Notes under the pieces: model-generated | Told to the model about the DNA's origin: nothing | Databases searched by the model: none | Seen by the model: the letters and a program-made list of their open reading frames with translations, nothing else | Translations under genes and position numbers: made by a program | Shown: positions 12,613 through 23,795 of the stretch, one piece after another | Numbering within the stretch: the stretch's first letter is position 1 | Layout: every line of letters begins with the position of its first letter | Assembly (NCBI GenBank): GCA_012295275.1 | Contig: CM022674.1 | Location: forward strand, 9,742,292-9,794,791 | DNA: 52,500 bases | Direction of reading: 5' to 3' | DNA from: Chrysomallon squamiferum | Taxonomy: Eukaryota > Mollusca > Gastropoda > Neomphalida > Peltospiridae

Positions 12613-13718
12613 TCGTCTACGATGAATTTTATCTGCTATTTAACCTACCTTTTGAATTATTATTGAATAGTATTTTTATTTATTTATTTTATATTTTATT
12701 TTTATTATTTGATGCAGATCTGTTTATGCCCTCCATCTGTACTCCTTTTTTCAGGTTACAATTGTGAAAAACCAAAACCAAAAACAGATTATTACTAATA
12801 AAAAAAAAATAAAAGATGTCAAGTCGGTTTTTGGGAATAACAATAACAAAGTAACATGATCTATGAATTCAAACAAGTTTGATACAGCTAAACTGTTGAA
12901 AACACTCGATTATAATGTATCGCATGCCTGACCAAATAAAGGGTTTATAAAAACATTCAGCACATAAGACGGCTGTTGGAAGGAGACCCTGACCTTCAAA
13001 ACAAAAGGAACATTTTTCTCTCAGTAGAATACTTACCAGTAAGTGTTGTTTTTATATAGTGTTAAAATATACATGTAAAAATTGTACTAGTTTTCAAGTG
13101 AACTTCAAGAATTATTTACTCGTCTGGCTGGAACCTGGAATTTTATAATCTGTACTTGCAATCTGTAAAGGCTTGCATTCTGTTGTCAAGAATATTTATC
13201 AAGAGCAGAGTGTTTCCTTTAGAAGAAAAAAGTGTATATATATATAAGATTTCAAATTGGTATATGAATAGTGTGGATTAAGTAATGTATAAACTCTATA
13301 TTTATACATGAGCTCTCTTTAGAATATTTTGAGAAAGCCTTAGATATAATGTTAGCATTTTCCAAGTACAATTTAAAACCTTGTGGACTGTTTCTGATTA
13401 TTAAGGTATTTCTAAGTTTTCATTTTCTTTTTTTTTAATCGAAATCTTTTTTCATATGCGATTTTTTCCCTTTAACGATATATCTCATCCAACCTTTCGC
13501 TCGACGCTGCTGCGTGTTGTGACATTTTGATAGACAACGTTACCCAGAAGAATTATTTAAAAAATCAAAACAAAAAAGAGCTGACGCATGGGCGATGCAG
13601 AGGGAGTTTAATGTGAAAACCTTGTGTAATAAACATTTAGTTTGAACTTTGCAGATTGCAAGCGTGCCTTTGTGAGCTTCAGCACAAATTGTTATTTTTA
13701 CAAAGTGATCTCGAAGCA
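11505..13718. other. TMEM201 3'UTR and intergenic region
   Basis: Contains the TMEM201 3'UTR to about 11915, a TA-dinucleotide run near 12215-12235, and an (AAT)n/(ATT)n run at 12560-12613. Apart from the putative leader of the next gene (see 12946) I see no coding exon. Confidence 0.6.
12946..13038 (+). promoter_or_regulatory. Possible TATA box and non-coding first exon of the cyclase-family gene
   Basis: tataaaa at 12946-12952 is followed downstream by sequence ending in the strong donor acca|gtaagtg (donor GT at 13039-13040). A matching acceptor tttgcag ends at 13654, 64 nt before the coding ATG at 13719. A 5'UTR exon of about 12975-13038 spliced to 13655 is therefore plausible. Inferred from signals only. 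Confidence 0.3.
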
Positions 13719-16700
13719 ATGGGAGACAGATTAATTTTCATGTTTACTGTGCTTCTTGTATCAGATGTGTTCACGTGGTCACGTTGTGTCCAAACTGTAG
13801 TTGACCTGACACACGACCAAGGTTTATCCACCCTATATTGGCCTGGCAACGTCGATTTCAACCTCACAATACTGTCTCGTGAACAAAAACAGTATTTTTG
13901 GTATGTATATTGTTATTTTGTTCTACGTTGAAAACTGGTAATATTGTTTCAGTGAATGTATGTTATTCTGAGGCGGATCTAGAGTGGAGGAGGGTGCAAA
14001 GCGTCTGGCCACCCCTCAGATTTGAGAAGTGCCCCTTTTATTTAAGATTTAAATTTAAAAAAAAAAAAAAGCTGGTCGAAGCTGTTAAAAGTTCAGATTT
14101 TGTCCATTTTCCTCCACTCCCAAATCCCTTCTATAAATCCTACCATAAAAAAAAATACATGTAACTAAAGATCTTTACGTGTTCTTTTAAATGGTGTTGT
14201 TGTTGTTGTTGTATGTTTAATCAGTTCTTCGTACGAGAGTGTTAAACGCGGTGGGGGTAAACGCACTTCGGCGCCCATGGTCAGCAATTAACAGCGTGGA
14301 GTAAAAACTCCTAAACAGGGTCGCTCTACAAACGCCTGGCTTGTTTTCGCCAAAATGGCTTCAATATTATTTTTAGCACAGCAAGGAGGGTCAAAGTTCA
14401 ATCTTTCTAGCAGCGTGCATGTCGTCGCTGGCAATCAGTTATATCAAAAGTTGTGTCCAAAAATGTACTTTTTCATACCTTCAAACCAATTTTGAAAAAA
14501 ACTGACTGAAAATAAAACCTGTGTTCACGGGATCAAATGAGAGATCATTCAATTACCTTTCAAACAATGTGCGACACTACGGTGTGTCTTCATTGGCGAA
14601 AACAAGCTCCGCGTTTGAACGTAGCATGGCTTTGCGAAATCGCCATTACGTTACGTTTTTTTACAGAACGAAATCGCCGTACAGCTAGAAAGGTCTGGCG
14701 CTGTTTAAAATGATTATATTTATATGTTGTGTATATTTTTAATAACTTGTTGGTTGTTTGTTTTTCATCAATGTTCCTACTTTTAACGTAAACATTATAG
14801 CACGTGCGTAGCGAAATCGCGCTCTGAAATAAACAAGTACAAAGCTAAGAAAATTATTTTATGTTTGCTTCAAATGACAGACTTACAACACCTATGTCAT
14901 TAATTGCCTCTAGTCTCATGATTACATACATTTTATTGCCCCTAATTAATACCTGCAACACCTTTCTGGTGTTGACTCAAAGGATTAGCTGAGTTTATAT
15001 ATTGCAAAGGATTATGGTTAAACATCAAATGCTTGTAGACCTTTTAAGTAACATTTATATATATATATATATATGATACATACACACCACAGTATCTTAA
15101 CTTATTACCATCAATTATTTAATAGAGTGAAAATTGAAGCTGCTTATGTAAATAACGCTGTGCTGTTCTATATAAATTGAAAAGGTAATTTTTTTTTATG
15201 GGCTTGGCAGAATTTTTTAAAACATTTTTATTACAAATGTTAAATTCAAGTATGTCATTTGAAAGACCTTGATAAATTGTTCACAACACAGGTTGAATTT
15301 GTCAAATAAGACAAAAACTGAAACCACAGTGTCTATTTGAACTTTTAGTCGTTCTGCTGTGTGTCATTTTGAAGATTTTGGCATGTTCAGCATGATATTG
15401 TGATCACACATACAAACTTACAGGTCTGAAAAAAAATTGAGCTCATTTAGCAAGTTGGTCCCATCACTCTTGTTGATTTTCAGCCTTTTGTGTCAATTAC
15501 TTTTCAAACTACAGTTGGCCAAAGTAGCCCTTTCTGCTAATTAGCCAAAACAGGGCTAAAAAACAACCAAATACCTGTCGTACCAATTCACATATATCTT
15601 CTTAACTGCTGGAGATAGAATCATATTTTTTTGTGTTTTCATTCTTTTTGCTACAGCTTTCATTATGTGCCATTTTTTGCATATTATGTGAAATTAAAGT
15701 CAGAAAAAATTTGCCTGCCAGTACCTATATAATGATAAAAACATACCAGCAAACAAAGAAATAATAATAATAATAATTATAAGTAAATATTCAGGTAAAA
15801 ATAAGTTAAGATGGGCATTGGTGCGGTAGGTATGGCTGAAAAAAAGAGGTCTACAAAAAAGTTAAAAAAATTTTCTGAATGTAATCCCCTAATATATCCG
15901 TTAAGTGTTTGTTATATTATTATTTATTTCTTAAATATATGTGACATTAACACAAAAGTCAAAAGGGGTGCAAACAAATGCAGTATTAGGTAAAATGATA
16001 TATTAATGTATGTGGAGAATAAATACAGAAACAAGATTATAGATCAGAATAACTAAAGGTTCAGTAATACAAATTAACTATTTACAGGTATGAATCTAAC
16101 TGGTTTGGCACTGCAGAACATGGTGGCACTCATCTAGACGCACCTTCTCACTTTAGTAAGAATCAGTGGAGGGTACACCAGATACCTGCATCTCGTCTGA
16201 TCGGTCCTGGCATCATCATTAACATCACCTCAAAAGTAATTGTTAATCCGGATTACAGACTTCATATTTCTGACCTCAAGTCGTGGGAACAAACTCATGG
16301 CAGAATTCCAAACAGCGCCATTGTTTTGATGCATTCTGACTGGGCAGTCCGGTACCCAAATCCAGCATCTGTATTCAACACAAATGAACCCAACAACCCG
16401 GCAACCTTTCACTTTCCTGGATTCCACGAACAAGCCATCACATGGTTGGTTGTTAACAGAAATATAAGCATAGTTGGTGTGGATACACCGTCTGTTGATT
16501 ATGGACAATCTGAACAGTTTAAGGTGCATCAGGTTTTGGGTAAAAACAATATCCCAGGTTTGGAAAATGTGGCCAGTCTTCGGGAACTTCCTTCCAAAGG
16601 ATTTACAGTGTTTGTTGGAGTCATGAAACTTGTTGACGGAAGTGGCGCACCAGCTCGTATCATGGCATTAATGGATGACAGCTCAGTTACAAACCATGGT

Positions 16701-16769
16701 CACCACTGCTCCATGCCTTTCCTCACATCATCTGTTGCTCTGCTCATCTTTCTTTCTCAGCATTATTAA
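13719..16769 (+). CDS. Secreted cyclase-family metal hydrolase (kynurenine formamidase / isatin hydrolase type), 2 coding exons, 287 aa
   Basis: Member of the putative cyclase family (PF04199) whose known members hydrolyse amide or lactam bonds (N-formylkynurenine, isatin). Exons 13719-13900 and 16088-16769 join in phase 2 to read through F-W-Y-E-S. The family signature HGGTHLDAPSHF spans residues 72-83; H72, H76 and D78 are the expected metal ligands. The later motif VGVDTPSVDYG and a C-terminal MALMDDSS also fit. Residues 1-24 form a signal peptide (hydrophobic IFMFTVLLVSDVF), so the enzyme should enter the secretory pathway. The last 18 residues (MPFLTSSVALLIFLSQHY) are hydrophobic after a polar stretch, as in GPI-anchor signals. 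An upstream in-frame TTG exists, but ATG 13719 is the first ATG and gives the signal peptide. Substrate cannot be deduced. Intron 1 is 2.2 kb and holds an inverted repeat. Confidence 0.9.
14331..14700. repeat. Imperfect inverted repeat in cyclase-gene intron 1, possible MITE
   Basis: cttgttttcgcca at 14340-14352 has an exact reverse complement, tggcgaaaacaag, at 14594-14606. Similarity continues outward (caaacgc versus gcgtttg), and ctttctagc near 14402 has its complement near 14685. The stretch is GC-richer than its surroundings. Motif cgaaatcgc recurs at about 14635, 14669 and 14812. Confidence 0.4.
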
Positions 16770-17390
16770 AAGCTAAATTGTGAATGATTTGGTTAATCAC
16801 CTACTGTTTATAAGGAAGGTTTACATACAAATTTGAATTATGTACGCATTGGTAGATGTTGATAGGAATTGTGAAAAGTCAATCAAATATTTTTTTATCA
16901 TTTTTTTTTAAACTCTTTAGTAACTTCATCACAAAAAACCCACAATGATATGTGCTTTAGACCAATATAGTTCTTTGACTAAAAGAAATATCATGATAAA
17001 ACAGACGTGCACTTTTATAGTCAACAAACACAAACATCAGATATTGGTATATTTATATTTAATATATACATATTTTACTTCACCTCGTGTGAAAACACAC
17101 TCCCTTATTTATAGAAACAACTTACAATGGAATACAGAATTTACATTTATTTCATTATAAATACACACACAAATCAAAAGTTGAGGTTTATTTCTTTTTT
17201 GTACGGTATTTCTTCTAAACATTAAAATATTAACAACTTCTCACATATTAACTTTAGTATTTAATCTATTAACAGTTTATTGCTTCAGTTAAAACCTCTT
17301 CCTTTTCTCATTCACCTCTTCTGCATCTTTTTTCAAATTTAAATCATATTAAATATAAGCTAGATATTTTACCCCTCAAATCCTCCAAAT

Positions 17391-17396
17391 AATAAA
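17391..17396 (+). terminator. Candidate poly(A) signal of the cyclase-family gene
   Basis: aataaa about 620 nt after the stop codon. It lies between the stop codons of two convergent genes; the facing minus-strand gene has aataaa on its strand at 17276-17281, so the two 3'UTRs may overlap. Confidence 0.35.
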
Positions 17397-17469
17397 ATAA
17401 TTGCTGATACTATTTAGACTTGACTACTTAAATTATGACAGTGTTGTGACATACAAAAGGTTTATAAAA

Positions 17470-20400
17470 TCATTTGGAGACTGATCTGAAATGAAACATA
17501 TCTTCATACCAGTGGTGTGGTTTTACCACACTCACACTTGACTCAGTCTTTGTTTTTGTGAATCCATCTTTAGACAGAAGCCAATAAGTTGTAACTCTTC
17601 CCTTACCCTAAATATTAGTAATATCAGTAGTTATAGCAATAATAATAATAATAATAACAATAATAATAATAATAAAATATAATAATCATGATGATGCTAA
17701 TGATGAAATGATAATAATAATATTAAGTTTATGAAAATAATATCAGTGATGATGTAATGATGATGATAATGTTCGTAATAATAACAATAATATTCATAGT
17801 AATAATGGTTGAAAATGGTCCTGATCAAAAATACTTTTTCTAATAAGTCTGTAAATAACATTTGAAAAATATCAAAAGATGTGTTTGTTTTATAAGATAT
17901 TTCTTTTTAAACAGATTACCTTAATTTCTATTTTTCCACGTTTTTCCATTTTGTAACCACCTAGTTTCTTTAGAATTGCTGCTGTGCTTTCAGACATCTG
18001 AATTTTTAGAGCTTTAAAATAAAACATTTAAGTGACTCACCAAAAAACGTTTAAAGTAAAATTTCTCTTTTGTACACTGGATTAAAAGATAATGTTAACT
18101 TTACAGCATGATAATCAATTAAGTAATAAAACTAATATTGTTAATTATAAATTTATACTGAGTGAAGATTTTAATTCTTTGTTGGAATATATATATATAT
18201 ATACTAAATAATTATTTCACACCAAAAATGTATTTTAATTAGTTACCCATAAAAAAGAAAGCACACACACACGTTTGTTTTATTTGTTACACAGATAATT
18301 AATACAACTTGCATGCGTGTGTGTGTGAGTGGTATGAGTAGGTGTAGTAACATACGTAGTGAATGACTCTCCATGTACGAAGCTGTGTTGACAGTGTCAC
18401 CAAACAGACAGTACTTGGGCATTTTCTGTCCCACAACACCAGCCACCACAGGACCTGTAACACAGATCATCTTTAATATATCCATTGTATTTTATCAAAG
18501 TCTGCACACACACACACACACACACACACACTGTAGCCTTTACACATATATAATTAACTGTGATTATAACTTTACTGACTACTGTGTAGCTGAAATGTTA
18601 TTCTAAAAGGCAGGTGTCAAGGAAGTTTTAATTTTAGTTCTGGTTCTTATTCTTAAAATAGAGATTTTATATTCTAGTGTCTGGAAAGGTGATAAATATG
18701 AACAAAATTTAAATACACATTCTAATGACATATATATATATATATATAATTACATTAATAATAATACATACAAAAAGAGAGAAATGAATACATATATGTA
18801 TTTTTTTTGTTTTACCAGAATGCATTCCAACTCTAAGTTCTAACATATGTGTAGGTAGGTGTTTTATTCTAAAATCGGTGACGGAAGAAAGTAAATCTAA
18901 AGCCATTGATGCTATGACTCCAGCATGCAGGTTTTCATTAGGTAGAGGCAGACCACTTACTACCATGTCTGAAACAACGGAGTTAGGTAAACTGAGAAGA
19001 TGAGTGATCCAGTACTGATATATACATACATACGTGTGTGTGTGAACCTCTAGAGACTGTGATAAAAACATAATTTACAGCTCTGATGTAATTATTATAA
19101 ACAGAATATTACAAACAGTTGTGACGTTTCCATATTCATTTACACGTCTAAAAAATGTTACTTGTATGTATTTAACACATCATGCTTATTATTTTATTTT
19201 ATTTTATTTATTTTCGTTGTAAATGATTGGTTGAAAAGAGAGAAAGACAGACAGTGAAATAAATATGTTTGTAAAAGTTTCTGATCAAAGCAACACATCC
19301 CCAACTCAAATTAAAAGGGGAAAAAAGAAATTTTATAAAATCTAAATTTTAAAATCAAACTGAAAAAAAGAAAGAAGAAACAGTGAGAATACTTACATGC
19401 ATCTCCTATTGTTTCAACTTTATATGCATCATAATTGTCAAGAATTGTGTCAAACATAGAGTACAAATGATTTAACATGTCTATCACTTGTAGTGGTGTG
19501 CTGACTTTAGCGATGGCAGTAAAACCAACAATATCACTACAAAACACAGGCAGAGCTTATTCATTTCACATACTTTTACCTTTATTGGAAAATCCAAACA
19601 TAACTGAACTCAAATACATATTTTGAAGCAGTGTTCCCAGGTTTTCAATTACTCCAAACTACTGCATCAGGACTATTTTAATTTAAAATAGTTTGAACTA
19701 AAATCCAGTCATAAATGATGTAAAATTATGACATCTTACTTGTCATTGCACTCATGTCAAAACTTATTAACTGTTAAAGCTATGTAGACTTTACCTGAAG
19801 AAGACAGTAACACAGTTAAAACTCTCAGGATGAACTTTACGTCCTTGTTTTAGATCTTCTGCAACTTGTTTAGGCAGCAGTCTGCTAATCAGCATTTCAG
19901 TTTTCTGTTTCTCACTAATCAGGTCTCGTGTTTTTTCTTCAACAACAGCTTCCAACTCTATGGAATACTTTTGAAGCTGAAAATAATGAATAAAGCACCA
20001 ACTGAATTCTCAGAAAAGTTAATTCTCAAAGATGTACCGTTGATGATAGAAATAGATAATCTAAATATATTTAGTACAGGATTTTTTCCAAGTTATTTGC
20101 TTATTAGTACAAACATTTGCCAATAATAATGAATGTGAAGATAAAAAAAGTCAGGAGAATGTAGGTAATAAGATGTTAATACATCTTTTTTATACATGAA
20201 AAAGGGAACAAATATCTGATAATTTTTTTAGTAACCAAATCTATGAATGATGTTTTTTATTTTTTGGTTTGATAATTTTTAGTAACATAATGAGCATGGG
20301 GAAAATTTTTGTTAGTTCTTGCCATTAAAATAAAATTATTAACATGATTATTGATTTGAGTGTGTATATAATGTAATGACAATTATTTATCAAAAGAACT

Positions 20401-23400
20401 ATCTAACTGTCTTCAACTTCTTTTTTTGAAGCATTAATTTCTCTAAATCTGAATTCATTTGTATGAAAAGAAGATTAAGTACTTTCAAATAAAATTTATT
20501 TAAAATCATTCCAGTGTTTAATACCAACATAACTGAAATTTGTGATTAGCTGCACTGGGAATAAAACTAAGTGACGTACCATGTTGATAAGTTCATCAAT
20601 GAGGTCTCCCTTGACAGGGATTATTTTATTCAAACTGTTCAACAAAATTTTGAATTGTGGTCGAGTCTCTGGATCTTCATGCCAAGCTTCTGTCAACACC
20701 TACAGTAAATCACAAGAAAACTGTCCTCTCTCACCAGCTACTCATTATTTTACTGTGTAAAATGTATCAGATACAAAAGAACACTTTTCTTGAGGACTGA
20801 ATTGGCAATGATGCTGAATATGTTTACCAAAGTAATTACATTACTAGAATAATTATTTACAAGTGAAAAATACCATCATTCATAAATACTGAAATCTGCT
20901 TTTTTGTTTGATGTTTTTTACACAACATTAGGATTTATAAACAGGTATCAAGTTATTTTTGACTTTCATTGTTTTGACTGATGTGTAATGTTCCAGTAAA
21001 ATATTCATTATCAGAAAAGCAATTTGACATGTTTTGTTATTATCTTTAACACTGTTATGCTGTTATGCATCATTTTAATGTGGGGATCATTTTAATAAGT
21101 TTAAGGTACATATTAATAGGTTTTTAACTTTACACATGCAGAATAATAATAGTAAAGTTATTTTTATATTATTAATAGTTTATTCGAAATAATAAGTGTA
21201 AAAATTAGTTTTTAAAGATATCAGTAATAAAGCAACAACAAAAAGAGATACCTTCATAATTTCAGATTGCATATTCTGGTTTCCTGGTAAAAAGGAAGTG
21301 TCAATATAAGGTCGGAAAGGATTGATAGATTTACCTGACAGAGTATCTAATGCCTGAAAAATAAATAACGTTTAAATTAGCAATGGCACAAGAAACAGGG
21401 TTTTATTTCTTTCTTGTACTAACAGCTTTGATGATAAATAAAAAAACATCTTTTTATGCAGTTTTGACCAGTTCTGCTTCTTTTTTTGAAAATGCAAAAG
21501 TGATAATTTGCCAAATAAAAAATAAAAAAAAGTGTTGAAAAGTCTAGGTGCATCTATACATCAACATCATTTCTCAACAGATTTAAACAAATTTATAGGT
21601 TAAACTTCTTTGTAATGATGGTAATTTAATTAAATGATATTTATAATAGAGACCTTCAATGCTTTGTCAGTTTTAGGAGAAGATTTGAATCTCAGCAGAC
21701 GTAAAATATCAGCTGGTTGTATTGCAGAAAGTTCATGGGTGAATGGCTCTTCCCGTGTAATCACTTCAGTAAATATTATTGCAAATCTGAAATCACCAGG
21801 TTTCATTTTTGTTAATTTCAAAACTGGATTAAAAAGACTGTAAAAGATAATTAAATATATTTTAACTTTGTCTTAATTTTCAACTTAGCTGAAAAAATTA
21901 CTGATCATTGGTGTGCTGAATAAAATTGTTTTAAAAACAGATAGACTTATGGTGAACTCACGAATAAACATCTCCTGCTTTGGTTCCAGTGCGAACCTCA
22001 GAAAGACATTTAACAGTTCTTAGCAGTTCTGGAGCTGTCCAAAACAATGAGCTTCAATCAAAATGAAAATATCTGTTACATATTCAATTAATATGAAATA
22101 AACACAAAGTTAAAATTGCCTGTATATAATTCTTTTTTTTGGGCTGGGGTGAACGTACAGCTGTTTTTGTTTTTCAAAAGTACAAAGAAAATTATAAATG
22201 GATAATCAACATGCCATAACACCATTTTTCACCTCCTTAAAAACTTCTGATGTAGAATTTTTGAGCCAATACTGTGTTATAGTTCTTGTTGCCAAAATAA
22301 TTTATTATTAGCTTGTAAAGTTAAAATTCAACACGACTTACTTCAGAGTTTCATCTTCAGCAGAATATGATGGCAGTTTTCGTACATCAAATCTCATAGT
22401 TGGACATCCATAGTCTGAAATAATTAAATATATTAACCTTTAACATAATAACAATTACAATACTAACAGATGTTATTAAAACTGATCATTAAAAATGAAT
22501 ATTGTGATATACAAACAAATTTGAAATAACAAACAAACAGATGAAAGTTCTTTTTCCTACATATTTGAAGATAAGAAACAGAACCTGATATTTTGCAAGT
22601 CCAGGAATTGTCAACAAGACAATGTTTAGACCTGAGATGTCCATGAGACTGAATGTCAGATTCATGAAGGTAAGCCATCCCTCTACAAATATCCTTGGTA
22701 AGTGAGAAGCGAAAATCCCAGCCAAGAGGAAAAGTGTCATTGTGTAGAATGTCCTCCAGACTCCCCTAGGCAACGAAATGTAGAAATAATTTCACAATAT
22801 CTGTGGAAAATTGTATTTAACTGTACATTGATGTGGTTCTTTTTCACCTGTGAATAATAATGTTTTAAAACTGTAATTAAGTACAATTGGATATGTTTGC
22901 TATGCATGTTAATAAATTTGTACATTAATGTGGATGAAAGTATATGTAATTTCTGTTAAGTGGATAATAAGTTCTGTGATTTCAACTCTTTGTGTAAGTT
23001 CATTCTAGCTTTTTATATTAAATTTTGGTGCAATATGATGCAAATATACACTAGTAAATATTGTAATGACATAAGTAAATAAAAAATAAATGTCACCTTA
23101 GGACAGTACTCATATAGCAGACAAACATTGGGTTCATGCAGACAGGCTCCAATGAAAGTTGCAATGTTGTTATGTCTCAGTTCTAACATCAGATTAATTT
23201 CCTTTTTTATAGCTGGATTCTCTGGATCTAAAGAATGCACTGGAATATTCTGTAAACAAAGATTCATAATAGACTTTCAAAAACACATAGAACACAAAAT
23301 CTATAAAAACAATTAACTTTTACAATCAAATAAATATTACAGTTAAAAATAAGTTTTGAAATTAAAAATACATTTTAAAATTGAAATTAAAATACAATAA

Positions 23401-23795
23401 TAATCACGTTACATCAAGATTAGCTTAAACTATATTCAACCATCACTGAATTTGTTCATGATGAGAACTCTAAACTAAAAATAAGATTAATTTATTTGAT
23501 TATAAATACAAAATATTTTGAAAAAAAGAAGAAGTAATAAATCTGTCTTTAATACAATATAACTTGAAGATTACTTTAAATGAAACTGTTGAGATCAGTA
23601 AAATTTTCTCAGTTGTAATTTTTTATAAACAGAAATAATAAAACCACCTTTATATAGCATGCACGATCCTTCCAGAGCACATAGTTAGCTACACCTGAGA
23701 AGCTGCTCCTCACACTGGAAACATTACTAGCTGTTCGCAGACACATGTCAATCTCCTCCCACTTGACAAGCCAGTCCAGACTTTTCAGGGACATC
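17470..23795 (-). other. Guanylyl cyclase exons 21-34: pseudokinase, coiled coil and cyclase catalytic domain
   Basis: Exons: 23648-23795, 23097-23249, 22585-22765, 22342-22414, 21962-22051, 21654-21786, 21252-21353, 20580-20699, 19795-19976, 19397-19536, 18816-18968, 18356-18454, 17920-18011, 17470-17607. Kinase homology: YIK (ATP-site Lys position), [41 protein letters not shown] (HRD Asp missing, as in other receptor cyclases), DYG for [33 protein letters not shown]. Coiled coil: [16 protein letters not shown] then [11 protein letters not shown]. Catalytic domain: metal Asp D1482 (SDIVGFT) and D1526 (GDAY), guanine-selecting E1522 (KVET) and C1594 (PKYCLFGD), Asn N1601, but Y1605 where Arg is usual. 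The exon 23 donor is the weak ag|gttctg (22579-22584); it is needed to restore KIS-DYG. Confidence 0.9.

Noticed and set aside
16230-16529. 99-aa minus-strand ORF opposite the cyclase-family exon
   Set aside because: Antisense shadow of the HGGTHLDAPSHF-containing exon, with no family features.
22489-22773. 94-aa minus-strand ORF in the region of the pseudokinase
   Set aside because: It is a different reading frame of the exon that encodes GSLEDIL...[12 protein letters not shown]; the kinase-homology frame is the supported one.
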